Assembly: GCA_903849645.1 (NCBI GenBank)
Contig: CAINJJ010000036.1
Location: 1-64,000, forward strand
Length of the DNA: 64,000 bases
Origin: an uncultured Acidobacteriaceae bacterium
GTDB taxonomy: Bacteria; Acidobacteriota; Terriglobia; Terriglobales; Acidobacteriaceae
Direction: 5' to 3'
Shown: positions 28,819 through 39,130 of the stretch, one piece after another
Layout: each line of letters begins with the position of its first letter
Numbering within the stretch: position 1 is the first letter of the stretch
Made by a program: the position numbers and the translations under genes
The notes under the pieces: generated by a model
The model's database searches: none
Seen by the model: the letters and a program-made list of their open reading frames with translations, nothing else
What the model was told of the DNA's origin: nothing

Positions 28819-31149
28819 GTGAGGGAGCAGATGCGGAGAATCGGCTGGCGCAGTGCGGCATGGCTTGCCTGCGGAATGAGCGTGACGTTGTCGGCTTGCG
28901 GCGGCGGGGGCTCATCCACACCGCCTCCCACCACCTACACGCTTACCGTCAACTCCACCAACCCGGCCAGCGGAGTCGCCATCGCTGTTACCCCCGCTGA
29001 CGCCAACAACGCCACCAGCGGCTCCACCAGCTTTTCCCGCACCTACCCTGCCAGCACAACCGTCACTCTCACCGCCCCGGCAACCTCCGGAGCCTACAAA
29101 TTCGCCTCCTGGGGCGGCTGCGCAACCGCCGTCGGCGCCGTCTGCACTGTCCCCATGACCGCCAACACCGTGATCACGGCTGCCTACGCCAGTGCGCCCG
29201 TCACCTCTGTCACCGTCACGCCCAACCCCGGCTCCGCCGTCATCGGGGCGCAGGCGCAGGCGCAGTTTGCAGCGCTGGTAGCCGGACCCGGCGTCACCGA
29301 CGCCACCGTCACCTGGTCGGTCCTTGCGCCGGCGGGCAGCACGCTCAGTCCCGGAACCATCGACAAGACCGGCCTCTACACCACCCCCTACCCCGCGCCT
29401 GCCTCGGTTACCGTGGTCGCCGCCAGCCACCAGGATCCAACCGTCACCGGCAGCGTGGTCGTTTCGCTCAGCCCGCCCGCCGCAGCCGCCGGCCCGGCGC
29501 TCACCGTCGACGTGGCCGCGCCCACCCACCCCATCAACCCCATGATCTATGGCATGAACGGCTATCAGCAGGACCCGGCCGTAGCCAGGGCCGCCGCGCT
29601 CCCTCTCGATCGCTGGGGCGGAGACTACACCTCCCGCTACAACTACCTGCTCGACGTATCCAACAGCGCCAGCGACTGGTACTTCGAAAACTCCAAGGCC
29701 GGAACCGGTGTGCAGGACACCGGCGCATTCAACACTCAGGTAGTTGCCGACGCCTCCATCGGGGCCAAAACCATGGGCACCGTGCCCGTCCTGGGCTGGG
29801 TGGCCAAGGACAGTTCCTCCTGCAGCTTCACCGCCGCGGCCTACCCCAGCCAGTACAAGTTCGACCCCAATAACGCCAACTGCGGCGACGGCGAACTGAC
29901 CAACCAGACCACCATCACGGGCAACTCCGCCACCCTCACCAGTGTCGCCGAGGGCCCCGCCTGGGTCGGCAACTGGGTCGCCTACCTCGTCACCAAATTC
30001 GGCACCGCGGCCAAAGGCGGCGTAGCCGTCTACGACCTCGACAACGAGCCAAGCTGGTGGGACGCCGTGCACCGCGACGTCCACCCCGCGCCCTTCACCT
30101 ACGACGAGGTCACCGGCAACGGCATCGCTACCGCGCTCGCTATCAAGACCGCCGACCCCACCGCTGAGGTCAGCGGCCCCGTCATGGACTACTGGTGGGA
30201 CTACTTCTACTCGAAGAAGGACGTCGAGTCCGGTTGGAACTCGGGCAGCCCCTGCTGGGAGCCCTGGAGCAACCCCGTCGACCGCAACGCCCACGGCGGG
30301 GCTCCGCTCATCGAGTACTACCTCCAGCAGTTCAAGAACTACGACGACGCCAACCACATCCGCCTGCTGGACTACGTCGACCTGCACACCTACTTTGTCG
30401 CCGGCTACCAGGGGGCGTCGCTCGGTTTCGCCCTGGCCGGGGACACCGGCGCGCAGCAGGCCCGGCTCAACTCCACCCGCGTCTTCTGGGACCCCGCCTA
30501 CACGGACCCCAACCTGCCCCAGCCCAACTACACCACCGACGCCAGCTACACCGCGAGCTGCGCCACGCCCCTCCAGGCGCCCCGCGTCATCCCCATGATG
30601 CGCGACTGGGTGGCCCGCGACTACCCCGGCACAAAACTCGCCATCACTGAATACAACTGGGGCGGCCAGGAGCACATCAACGGCGCCCTCGCCCAGGCCG
30701 ATATCCTCGGCATCTTTGGCCGTGAAGGCCTCGACATCGGCGCCCTCTGGGGACCACCCAGCCCCACCACCCAAATCCCCGGCCTCATGGCCTTTGAAAT
30801 CTTCCGCAACTACGATGGCGCCGGCGCCCGGTTCGGCGATACGGCCCTGACCTCCACCAGCGCCGATCAGGGCAAGCTTGCCGTCTATGGCGCCCTGCGC
30901 GCCGCGGACAGGCAAGTCACCGTGGTGGTCATCAACAAGACCTACGGCGACCTCTCCACCACTCTCAGTCTGGCCAATCTCGCCCCCAGCGGCCCCGCGA
31001 AGGTCTATCTCTACAGCGCCGCCCATCTGGCTGGCATCGTCTCCCAGCCCGACCTGCCCGTGACCCCGCCCGCCGGCGCCGGCCCCAGCACCCTCACTAC
31101 AACCTTTCCCGCGCAGTCCATCACCGTCCTCGTGGCGCCCCTGCCCTGA
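28819..31149 (+). CDS. Lipoprotein glycoside hydrolase, GH44-like
   Basis: Lipobox-like LSACGGGG; Ig-like repeats; GH44-like PINPMIYGMNGYQQDPAVARAAALPLDRWGGDYTSRYNYLLDVSNSASDWYFENSK, VYDLDNEPSWWDAVHRDVHP, KLAITEYNWGGQEHINGALAQADILGIFGREGLD. Confidence 0.88.
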   Translation: MREQMRRIGWRSAAWLACGMSVTLSACGGGGSSTPPPTTYTLTVNSTNPASGVAIAVTPADANNATSGSTSFSRTYPASTTVTLTAPATSGAYKFASWGGCATAVGAVCTVPMTANTVITAAYASAPVTSVTVTPNPGSAVIGAQAQAQFAALVAGPGVTDATVTWSVLAPAGSTLSPGTIDKTGLYTTPYPAPASVTVVAASHQDPTVTGSVVVSLSPPAAAAGPALTVDVAAPTHPINPMIYGMNGYQQDPAVARAAALPLDRWGGDYTSRYNYLLDVSNSASDWYFENSKAGTGVQDTGAFNTQVVADASIGAKTMGTVPVLGWVAKDSSSCSFTAAAYPSQYKFDPNNANCGDGELTNQTTITGNSATLTSVAEGPAWVGNWVAYLVTKFGTAAKGGVAVYDLDNEPSWWDAVHRDVHPAPFTYDEVTGNGIATALAIKTADPTAEVSGPVMDYWWDYFYSKKDVESGWNSGSPCWEPWSNPVDRNAHGGAPLIEYYLQQFKNYDDANHIRLLDYVDLHTYFVAGYQGASLGFALAGDTGAQQARLNSTRVFWDPAYTDPNLPQPNYTTDASYTASCATPLQAPRVIPMMRDWVARDYPGTKLAITEYNWGGQEHINGALAQADILGIFGREGLDIGALWGPPSPTTQIPGLMAFEIFRNYDGAGARFGDTALTSTSADQGKLAVYGALRAADRQVTVVVINKTYGDLSTTLSLANLAPSGPAKVYLYSAAHLAGIVSQPDLPVTPPAGAGPSTLTTTFPAQSITVLVAPLP

Positions 31150-31188
31150 GCCGCCCCGCCCTTTATACTTGAGACTTGCGCAAGGCAA

Positions 31189-32094
31189 ATGCGCGGGCCG
31201 GCCAGCGGCGCGCGCCACAAGGAGTGGGCTTTGGCTCAGGCGGAGATTGGCATCATCGGCGGCAGCGGGCTCTACTCCATGCCCGGCTTCACCAACGTAA
31301 GCGAAGTGCGCGTGGAGACGCCCTATGGCGACCCTTCAGACCCCTTTGTCCTGGGCGAACTCGAGGGCCGCAAGGTCGCCTTTCTCGCCCGCCACGGCCG
31401 CGGCCATCGCATCCTGCCCTCGGAGCTCAACTTCCGCGCCAACATCTACGCCTTCAAGAAACTCGGCGTCGAGCGCATCCTCTCCGTCTCCGCCGTCGGC
31501 TCGCTCAAGGAAGAGCACAAGCCCACCGACTTCGTCATCCCCGACCAGTTCATCGACCGCACCTTCCATCGCGTCTCCACCTTCTTTGGCGAGGGCATTG
31601 TGGGCCACATCAGCTTTGGCGACCCCGTCTGCGCCTCTGTCGCCACGGCAGCCGCGGCGGGCTGCGCGGCCGTCGGCGTCGTGGGCAAGCCCGGCGGAAC
31701 CTATGTCTGCATGGAAGGCCCCCAGTTCTCCACCAAGGCCGAGTCCAACCTCTACCGCAGTTGGGGCGCCGACGTCATCGGCATGACCAACCTCCAGGAG
31801 GCCAAGCTGGCCCGCGAGGCCGAGATCTGCTACGCCACCGTGGCCATGGTCACCGACTACGATTGCTGGCGCGAAGGCCATGACGCGGTCACCATCGAAG
31901 AGATCGTCGCCGTCCTCCACCAGAACGCCGCCAACGCCGCCCTAGTCGTCAAGGCCGCCGTCGCCGCCATGCCCCATGAACGCAACTGCGCCTGCGCCTC
32001 CGCCGCCAAATACGCCGTGCTCACCGCAAAGGATGCGATTCCTGCCGCGACCAAAGAGAGGCTTTCACTCCTCTTCGGCAAGTATTTGGGCTAA
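31189..32094 (+). CDS. mtnP: S-methyl-5'-thioadenosine phosphorylase
   Basis: [106 protein letters not shown]. True start may be TTG 31231. Confidence 0.93.
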   Translation: MRGPASGARHKEWALAQAEIGIIGGSGLYSMPGFTNVSEVRVETPYGDPSDPFVLGELEGRKVAFLARHGRGHRILPSELNFRANIYAFKKLGVERILSVSAVGSLKEEHKPTDFVIPDQFIDRTFHRVSTFFGEGIVGHISFGDPVCASVATAAAAGCAAVGVVGKPGGTYVCMEGPQFSTKAESNLYRSWGADVIGMTNLQEAKLAREAEICYATVAMVTDYDCWREGHDAVTIEEIVAVLHQNAANAALVVKAAVAAMPHERNCACASAAKYAVLTAKDAIPAATKERLSLLFGKYLG

Positions 32095-32210
32095 CGAGTG
32101 GCGCGCGATTCAATTGGCTGTAGATGCGCGCCTCATCGCCCGCTTTGTAACGAGGGCACGGCGGGGTACCCTCTGGGTCCAGGGCCAGAAAAGCTGCAAA
32201 TGGAAACCGG

Positions 32211-32232
32211 GTTTTGCCTTCTGCGGCAAAAC
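32211..32232 (+). terminator. Hairpin after mtnP, possible terminator or repeat part
   Basis: GTTTTGCC-TTCTGC-GGCAAAAC, perfect 8-bp stem; no clear T-run. Confidence 0.35.
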
Positions 32233-32256
32233 GGCTACCGCGAGGCAAGAAGTGTC

Positions 32257-32315
32257 AGGGCACGACTTCAGTCGTGCCGCAAGAAGAACAAGAATGAAGC
32301 CGGGCTTCAGCCCAT
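32257..32315 (+). repeat. REP-like two-hairpin element, copy 2
   Basis: GGCACGACTTCAGTCGTGCC (32259-32278), spacer, GGGCTTCAGCCC (32302-32313). Confidence 0.75.
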
Positions 32316-32357
32316 GAATACCCGTCCAGTCTTTAGATTTGCGCGAAAGGAACAACC

Positions 32358-33296
32358 ATGGCAATCACCGTAGTCGGCAGCGTAGCCTTTGACTCCATCG
32401 AAACACCCGCAGGCAGGCAAGACCGCTGCCTCGGCGGCGCGGCGACCTACTTCTCGCTCGCAGCCAGCTTCTTTACCGACGTCCGCGTCATCGCCGTCGT
32501 CGGCGAGGACTTCGGCCCCGCCGAAGAAGCCGTCTTCAACGCCCGCCGCATCGACACCCGCGGCATCGAGCGCGCCGCCGGCAAGAGCTTCTTCTGGGAG
32601 GGCTCTTACCTCGACAACCTCAACGAGGCCAAGACCCACATCACCGACCTCAACGTCTTCGCCGCCTTCGAGCCCAAGATTCCCGACGCCTATCGCGACT
32701 CCGAGTTCCTCTTCCTCGCCAACATCGACCCCGTCCTCCAGCGCCGCGTGCGCGAGGCCATGCCCGATGTAAAGCTGGTCGCCGGCGACACCATGAACTA
32801 CTGGATCAAGGACCACCTCGCCGCGCTCAAGCAGGTCCTCAAGGGCCTCGACGTGCTCCTCATCAACGACACCGAGGCCCGGATGCTGGCCGGCAACAAC
32901 AACCTTGTCCAGGCGGCGCGCGGCGTGCTCGCCATGGGCCCCAAAACGCTGGTCGTCAAGCACGGCGAATACGGCGCAACGGCCTTCTTCTCTGACCGCA
33001 GCTTCTCCGGCAGCGGCGAAGCCCTCGTCTCCCATCCCTTCCGCGCTCCCGCCCTGCCTCTGGAAGAGGTCGTGGACCCCACCGGCGCAGGCGACAGCTT
33101 TGCCGGCGGCTTTTTCGGCTATCTGGCCTCGCAGAGCGAACTCACCCCGGCCAAGTTCCGCCGCGCCATGTTCTATGGCAGCGTCATGGGTTCCTTTGCC
33201 GTGGAGCGGTTTGGCACGGCGCGCCTCCAGGAACTCACCCGCCAGGAGATTGACGAGCGCTTTATCCTTTTCCGCGAGCTCACCCACCTTGACTGA
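32358..33296 (+). CDS. PfkB family carbohydrate/nucleoside kinase
   Basis: ITVVGSVAFDSIETPAG...LGGAATYFSLAASFF; DPTGAGDSFAGGFFGYLA signature. Confidence 0.92.
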   Translation: MAITVVGSVAFDSIETPAGRQDRCLGGAATYFSLAASFFTDVRVIAVVGEDFGPAEEAVFNARRIDTRGIERAAGKSFFWEGSYLDNLNEAKTHITDLNVFAAFEPKIPDAYRDSEFLFLANIDPVLQRRVREAMPDVKLVAGDTMNYWIKDHLAALKQVLKGLDVLLINDTEARMLAGNNNLVQAARGVLAMGPKTLVVKHGEYGATAFFSDRSFSGSGEALVSHPFRAPALPLEEVVDPTGAGDSFAGGFFGYLASQSELTPAKFRRAMFYGSVMGSFAVERFGTARLQELTRQEIDERFILFRELTHLD

Positions 33297-34917
33297 GGAA
33301 CCGCACCCCCGCGTCACGAGGCCGGAGGCGCTCGCCGTCCTGGCCTTGTGCGCCGCGGCCTCCGGCATCGCCATCCTGTGGAGCTGGCGCATCGGCGCGC
33401 TGCTCAACTACGGCGACGCCGTGGCCCACCTCCACATCGCCCGCCGGGTCTTTGACTCCCGCCTGCCCCGCCTCACCCAGCTTGGCTCCGTGTGGCTGCC
33501 CCTGCCCCATCTGCTCCTGCTTCCCTTTGTTCAGGTCTACAGTTGGTGGGCCACCGGGTGGGCCGCCGTCGTCCCCTCCGCGCTGGCCTATCTGGCTGCC
33601 TGCGCCGGCCTCTATCGCCTGGCGCGCCGCTGGCTGCGCCCCATTGAGGCAGCGCTGGCCCTGGCCTTCTTTGCCCTCAATCCCAACCTCCTCTACCTCC
33701 AGACCACGGCCATGACCGAGCCGCTGTTTGTCTGCGAGATGGTCTGGGTCGCCGTCCTTCTGGTGGAGTGGCGGGCCAGCCTCGCAGCCGGGCCAGCGCC
33801 CAAACCAGCGCCCAAGCCAGCCAAGCCCCGCCGCCTCCTCTGGGCCATCGCCGCCGTCCTCGTCGCCGCTGTCTTTACGCGTTATGACGGCTGGGTCCTG
33901 GCCCTCGGCGTCTGGACCGCCATCGGCCTTGCGCTCGCCCGCCGCGGCCGTCTGCGCTCGCCCGCCTTCTGGCTGGCCAGCGCGTTGGTGGTCGCCGCCC
34001 CCATCGCCTGGTTTGTCTATAACGCCATTGGCTTCCACGACTGGCTCTACTTTCAGCGCGGCCCCTACTCCGCCAGCGCCATCGAGTTGCGCACCGCGCT
34101 GCCCGGCTATCCGCCTCACCCCGGATGGCACAATCCCTGGGTCTCGTTCCTTTTCTTCGTCAAAGCCGCGGAGATGGACGCCGCCGCCCGCGCCTGGGGC
34201 AACACCCTCCTCGGGCTCAGCCTCGCCGGCGCACTCTGGGCCTCGTTCACCGCGAAGAAGCGGCTTTTCCGGTGGTCCCTGCTCCTCTGGTTCCCCGTCC
34301 CGTTCTACGCCTACTCCGTGGCCTACGGTTCGGTGCCCATCTTTCTGCCTCCCTGGTGGCCCCACTCCTGGTACAACACCCGCTACGGCCTTGAAATGCT
34401 CGCTGCCTTCGCGCTCGGCCTGGGCTTTGCCGCGCAAATCATGCTGGGCGCCGTCCGCGAGTTCAAGCCCCGGTGGGTCCGCCTCGCCGCCGCCATGCTC
34501 TTCGCCGCGGTCGCCCTCAACACCGTGCAAATGCTCCGCGAGCACCCGCTGGTCTACGTCGAAGGCCTCAAGAACATCGAGTCGCGGAGGCAGTTCGAGA
34601 TAGAGATTCCCGCCGCCCTTCGCGCCGAGTTGGCTGCCTGGCCCCAGGCCGCGATTCTCATGGACACCTCCGTCTATCCCAACCTGGTTGCCTTCACCGG
34701 AATCCCTCTGCGGCAGACCATCAACGAGAGCGATCTGGGGATCTTCGATGAGGCATTGCAGGCGCCCGCCGCCCATGCTCAACTCGTTCTTGCGTTCGAT
34801 GGTGATGCGGTGGATAAAGCTGTCAAAGCGCATCCGGAGGGACTGGTCCTCGTTCGCCATTTCACCGCCCACGGACAGGCTTCCGGGACCCTCTATCGGT
34901 CTTTCGATTTGCCGTAG
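33289..34917 (+). CDS. Multi-pass membrane protein, GT39/ArnT-like glycosyltransferase
   Basis: LLNYGDAVAHLHIARRVFDSRLPRLTQLGSVWLPLPHLLLLPFVQ with many TM segments. Start inferred as TTG 33289, overlapping the kinase stop. Confidence 0.7.
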   Translation: MTEEPHPRVTRPEALAVLALCAAASGIAILWSWRIGALLNYGDAVAHLHIARRVFDSRLPRLTQLGSVWLPLPHLLLLPFVQVYSWWATGWAAVVPSALAYLAACAGLYRLARRWLRPIEAALALAFFALNPNLLYLQTTAMTEPLFVCEMVWVAVLLVEWRASLAAGPAPKPAPKPAKPRRLLWAIAAVLVAAVFTRYDGWVLALGVWTAIGLALARRGRLRSPAFWLASALVVAAPIAWFVYNAIGFHDWLYFQRGPYSASAIELRTALPGYPPHPGWHNPWVSFLFFVKAAEMDAAARAWGNTLLGLSLAGALWASFTAKKRLFRWSLLLWFPVPFYAYSVAYGSVPIFLPPWWPHSWYNTRYGLEMLAAFALGLGFAAQIMLGAVREFKPRWVRLAAAMLFAAVALNTVQMLREHPLVYVEGLKNIESRRQFEIEIPAALRAELAAWPQAAILMDTSVYPNLVAFTGIPLRQTINESDLGIFDEALQAPAAHAQLVLAFDGDAVDKAVKAHPEGLVLVRHFTAHGQASGTLYRSFDLP

Positions 34918-34969
34918 GAACAGAGGCAGCCCACACCCTCACGGTGGTAGCATCGGGCAAGGAATTGAG

Positions 34970-35689
34970 ATGACGACGCTCCTGGCACAGTTCGCGCAGC
35001 CCTTCGACTTTGACCGCCTGCAGCAGATCAACGTGGTCAACGGCGCGGTTGGCCGCTTGCTCGTGGCCTGCCTTCTGGGCGCCTTCGTCGGCCTGCAGCG
35101 CGAAGTCAAGCGCAAGGCCGCCGGCCTGCGCACCAACCTGCTCATCTGCATGGGCGCGGCCTTCTTCACGCTGCTCTCCGCCGTGCTGGCCGGGGACGGC
35201 AATCCCGACAAGGGCCGCGTGGCCTCCAACATCGTGCAGGGCATCGGCTTTCTCGGCGCGGGGCTCATCATCCACAACCGCAGCCGCGTCAGCGGGCTCA
35301 CCAGCGCGGCCAGCGTCTTTGTTGTCGCCTCCATCGGCATGGCCTGCGGCGCGGGACTCTACGCCGCCGCCGTGGTGGCCACCATCATCGTCATCGTCGC
35401 CCTGGAGGCTGTGGGCTTCCTCGAGCGTACCGCCAACCTCAAGATCTACCCCCTCATGTATGAGGCGCGCGGCCGCGATCAGACCCAGATGCTGAGCTCG
35501 ATTCTGGACGCCATGGACAAGGCCGGCGAGCGCCTCACCTCCGTCGAGCGCGACGCCATTGGTGAGTTGCAGCGCGTCAGCTTTGCCCTCACCGCCACCA
35601 AAAAGCAGCATGAGCTGCTGAGCAAAAAGCTGCGCGGCGAACCTGCCATCGCAGCGCTGTTGACTTTCCGCGACCCGGAGGAAGATTGA
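34970..35689 (+). CDS. MgtC/SapB family membrane protein
   Basis: GRLLVACLLGAFVGLQREVKRKAAGLRTNLLICMGAAFFTLLSA...RVASNIVQGIGFLGAGLIIHNRSRVSGLTSAASVFVVASIGMACGAG. Confidence 0.93.
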   Translation: MTTLLAQFAQPFDFDRLQQINVVNGAVGRLLVACLLGAFVGLQREVKRKAAGLRTNLLICMGAAFFTLLSAVLAGDGNPDKGRVASNIVQGIGFLGAGLIIHNRSRVSGLTSAASVFVVASIGMACGAGLYAAAVVATIIVIVALEAVGFLERTANLKIYPLMYEARGRDQTQMLSSILDAMDKAGERLTSVERDAIGELQRVSFALTATKKQHELLSKKLRGEPAIAALLTFRDPEED

Positions 35690-36594
35690 TTCCCTTTGCA
35701 AAGGCGCATGCCTGCGGCAACGACTTTTTGATTGTGACCGAAGAGGACGCCGCCTCCTGCGACAAGTCCGAACTCACCCGCCGCCTCTGCGCGCGCAACA
35801 CCGGCATCGGCGCCGACGGCGTCGAGTTCTTCCAGTGGACCGGCGACTGGTCCGGCGCCATCCAACTTCACAACGCCGACGGCTCCATCGCCGAAATCAG
35901 CGGGAACGGCACCCGCTGCGTGGCCGCCTGGATGGCCGAGCAGCGCGATGCACAGCCCGGCGACGAGTTCTCCATCCAGACCGATGCCGGCGTCCGTGTC
36001 TGCACGATTGAGGAGTTTCGCGACTCGGAGCTGAACGGGCCCACCGTGCTGATTACCACCGACATGGATGTCCCCGAGTTCGAGAAGCGAACGGTAGAGT
36101 TGGCTGACGGAACCGAGATCGACGGCGTCTACGTCTCCATGGGAAATCCACACTTCGTCATCGTGCTCGATCCGCCCTCGCGGGACATGCCTGGCTCCGG
36201 CGACCCGCTCGACGCCAGCGAGCGCACCGTGGCCAGGCTCGACTTCTCCATCGGCGACCGCTCCTGGGAAGAGATTGGCGAAGAGATCTGCTTCCATCCC
36301 GATTTTCCCGATCAAACCAATGTTGAGTTCGTTCACGTTCTGGGCAGCGCGTCGGAGCCCATCCACCTGGTAGCCATTCGCATCTTCGAGCGCGGCGTGG
36401 GCCCCACCACCTCTTCGGGAACGGGCACATCCGCCGTCGCCACCGCCATGATCGGCGTCTATGGCGCAGCGAACGAACTGGAGGCGATTGCCCCCGGCGG
36501 CGCGCAGACCGTCCAGTGGCAAGGGCCCGGTGAAAAGCTCTACCTCACCGGACCCGCATCCCTCATCGCCCGCGGCGAGGCCTTTCAGGGATGA
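35686..36594 (+). CDS. dapF: Diaminopimelate epimerase
   Basis: FAKAHACGNDFLIV, LHNADGSIAEISGNGTRCVAAWMAE, PTTSSGTGTSAVA. TTG start overlapping the MgtC stop. Confidence 0.93.
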   Translation: MIPFAKAHACGNDFLIVTEEDAASCDKSELTRRLCARNTGIGADGVEFFQWTGDWSGAIQLHNADGSIAEISGNGTRCVAAWMAEQRDAQPGDEFSIQTDAGVRVCTIEEFRDSELNGPTVLITTDMDVPEFEKRTVELADGTEIDGVYVSMGNPHFVIVLDPPSRDMPGSGDPLDASERTVARLDFSIGDRSWEEIGEEICFHPDFPDQTNVEFVHVLGSASEPIHLVAIRIFERGVGPTTSSGTGTSAVATAMIGVYGAANELEAIAPGGAQTVQWQGPGEKLYLTGPASLIARGEAFQG

Positions 36595-37523
36595 CCTCCA
36601 TGCTCAAGCCGCGCTGTGTGCCGCGCGATGCCGCCGTGGCCGTCGTCTCCCCCGCCTCCACTCCGCAGCCCGACCGCATCGAGCGCGGCCTTGAAGCCCT
36701 CCGCACCCTTGGCTATGCTCCCCAGGCTGGCGAACACGCCCTCACCCGCGGCCCCCTCTACTTTGCCGGTACGCCAGAGATGCGCCTCCGCGACCTCCAC
36801 CACGCCTTTGCCGACGACGAGCTGCGCGCCGTCTTCGCCACCCGCGGCGGCTACGGGTCCAACTACCTGCTCGACGACCTCGACCTCGACCTCATCGCCG
36901 AGTGCGCCAAGCCCTTCATCGGCTACAGCGACCTCACCGCCATGCAGTTGTGGCTGCTCGACCAGTTGCAGTTGCCCTCGTTTTACGGCCCCATGCTCTC
37001 CGCGGACTTCGCGCGCCCCGACGGCGTCCATCTCCCCAGCCTCCAGGCCGCGCTCGGCGGAACGCCCTACACCGTGGGTGCGCCCGAGGGCCTGCGCACC
37101 CTGCACCCCGGCCGCGCCCGCGGCACCCTCTATGGCGGCTGCCTCAGCATCCTCGTCGCCCTGCTCGGCACCCCCTTCGAGCCGCAGACCGAGGGCAAGC
37201 TGCTCTTTCTTGAAGACGTCAGCGCCAAGCCCTACCAGGTCGACCGCATGTTGTGGCAACTGCAACACGCCGGCAAGCTTGAAGGAGTGCGCGGCATCGT
37301 CTTCGGCGAGATGCTCGACTGCGTCTCCCCCGGCGCGCCCCCCGAACTGCTCGACGAGGTCATCCTGCGCTGCTTCGAAGACTTCACCGGACCCATTGCC
37401 ATCGGCCTCCGCAGCGGCCACGTCTCCCGCCAAAACGTCACCCTCACGCTCGGGGTCGAGGCCGAACTGCGCGTCGACGAAAACGCCCAGCTCCGCATCC
37501 TTGAACCGGCGGTGACGCAATGA
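36591..37523 (+). CDS. LD-carboxypeptidase (S66, muramoyltetrapeptide carboxypeptidase-like)
   Basis: VAVVSPASTPQPDRIERGLEALRTLGY, ATRGGYGSNYLLDDLD, FIGYSDLTAMQLWL, LFLEDVSAKPYQVDRMLWQL. ATGA overlap with dapF. Confidence 0.92.
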   Translation: MTSMLKPRCVPRDAAVAVVSPASTPQPDRIERGLEALRTLGYAPQAGEHALTRGPLYFAGTPEMRLRDLHHAFADDELRAVFATRGGYGSNYLLDDLDLDLIAECAKPFIGYSDLTAMQLWLLDQLQLPSFYGPMLSADFARPDGVHLPSLQAALGGTPYTVGAPEGLRTLHPGRARGTLYGGCLSILVALLGTPFEPQTEGKLLFLEDVSAKPYQVDRMLWQLQHAGKLEGVRGIVFGEMLDCVSPGAPPELLDEVILRCFEDFTGPIAIGLRSGHVSRQNVTLTLGVEAELRVDENAQLRILEPAVTQ

Positions 37524-37681
37524 AGCTGCGGGTACCAAACCTCAAATCGCTCGTTGTTGTACCCAGGACGGGCGCCCCAGGTCCCTCGTATTTGGGAACC
37601 TGGGAAAGCACGAACTCAATGCACGCAGTCACACGGTCAGAGACGAAGGAACCAGAGGACTGAGGAGAGGCAGACGGACCA

Positions 37682-39130
37682 GTGACATCGGAGAAAAAAC
37701 ACATTCATCTGACAGGCATCTGCGGCACGGCCATGGCCTCCCTTGCCGGCCTGCTCCAGTTGCAGGGCCACCGCATCACAGGCTCTGACAAGGCCGCCTA
37801 TCCGCCCATGAGCGACCTGCTCGCCGCGCTCGGCATTCCCATCCTGGAGCCCTACGCCGCGGCCAATCTTGACCCCGTCCCCGATCTCGTCGTCATCGGC
37901 AACGCCCTCTCCCGGGGCAATCCCGAGGTGGAGCGCGTGCTCGACGAGCGCATCCCCTTCGCCTCCATGGCCGCCCTTCTCCGCGAGGAGTTTCTTCTCG
38001 GCCGCGAGTCGCTCGTGGTGGCCGGCACCCACGGCAAAACCACCACCACCAGCATGCTGGCCTGGATCTACCAGCATGCCTCGCGCCAAAACCCGCTGCT
38101 GGAGCCGTCGTTTCTCATCGGCGGCGTGGCGGAAAACTTCGGCGCCAGCTTCCAGCTCCGTCCCACCCGCACCTTCATCGTCGAGGGCGACGAGTACGAC
38201 ACCGCCTTCTTCGACAAGGGCCCCAAGTTTCTCCACTACTTCCCCGACGGCCTCATCCTCACCCACGTCGAGTTCGATCACGCCGACATCTACGCCGATC
38301 TTGAGGCCGTCAAGACCGCCTTCAAGCGGCTGGTCAATCTCGTCCCCCGCCGCGGCCTGCTGGTGGCCTACGACGGCAGCGCCAACGTCAGCGAGTGCAT
38401 CGAGCGGGCTTTCTGCCGCGTCCAGCGCTACGGCTTTCGGCAGGACTCCGACTGGCGCCTCGCCAATCTGCGCCACCAGGACGGGCTCACCCGCTGGGAG
38501 ATATGGCACGCCGGCGCACTTTGGGCCAGCGTCGAAATGACCCTGGCCGGCGAACACAACGCCCTCAACGCCACCGCCGCCGCCGCGCTCGCCGCCGGTC
38601 AGGGCATCCCCAAAGAGGCCATCGTCGCCGCCCTCGCCGGATTCAAGAGCGTCAAGCGCCGCCTTGAGGTGCGCGCCCAAATCGCCGGCATCACCGTCAT
38701 CGACGACTTCGCCCACCACCCCACCGCCATCCGCGAAACCCTCCGCGCTCTCCGCTCCGTCTATCCCCAGGCGCGCCTCTGGGCGGTGCTTGAGCCGCGA
38801 TCCAACACGCTCCGCCGCAAGGTTCTCGCGGCTGACCTCATTGAGAGCCTGCGCCTCGCCGACCGCGTTATCCTCGCCGGCGTCTATCAGCAGCAGCGCA
38901 TTCCCGAGCCCGAGCGGCTCCATCCTGAAGACGTGGTCCGCGCCCTCACAGACCGCGGAACCCACGCCATTCTCTGCCCTGACGCGGAGGCAATCGTCAA
39001 CGAAATCGCGCCCCAGCTCAGGTCCGGCGACGTCGTGGCCCTGCTCTCCAATGGCGGCTTCGACGGCATCTATGAGAAGCTGCCGGAACGTCTCAGAATC
39101 CTCCATCCGGAAGGCGGCGCGACCGCATGA
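37682..39130 (+). CDS. mpl: UDP-N-acetylmuramate:L-alanyl-gamma-D-glutamyl-meso-diaminopimelate ligase
   Basis: KKHIHLTGICGTAMASLAGLLQLQGHRITGSDKAAYPPMSDLL; VVAGTHGKTTTTSMLAWI; IDDFAHHPTAIRETLRAL. Confidence 0.95.
   Translation: MTSEKKHIHLTGICGTAMASLAGLLQLQGHRITGSDKAAYPPMSDLLAALGIPILEPYAAANLDPVPDLVVIGNALSRGNPEVERVLDERIPFASMAALLREEFLLGRESLVVAGTHGKTTTTSMLAWIYQHASRQNPLLEPSFLIGGVAENFGASFQLRPTRTFIVEGDEYDTAFFDKGPKFLHYFPDGLILTHVEFDHADIYADLEAVKTAFKRLVNLVPRRGLLVAYDGSANVSECIERAFCRVQRYGFRQDSDWRLANLRHQDGLTRWEIWHAGALWASVEMTLAGEHNALNATAAAALAAGQGIPKEAIVAALAGFKSVKRRLEVRAQIAGITVIDDFAHHPTAIRETLRALRSVYPQARLWAVLEPRSNTLRRKVLAADLIESLRLADRVILAGVYQQQRIPEPERLHPEDVVRALTDRGTHAILCPDAEAIVNEIAPQLRSGDVVALLSNGGFDGIYEKLPERLRILHPEGGATA

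Noticed and set aside
28912-31218. 768-aa minus-strand ORF opposite the GH44 gene
   Set aside because: Gly/Val/Asp-rich low-complexity antisense product of high-GC codon bias; the plus strand carries a clear lipoprotein signal and GH44 motifs.
37640-37681. Possible further degenerate heptad array before mpl (agaggac tgaggag aggcaga cggacca)
   Set aside because: Purine-rich but units do not match well enough in phase to separate from chance by eye.
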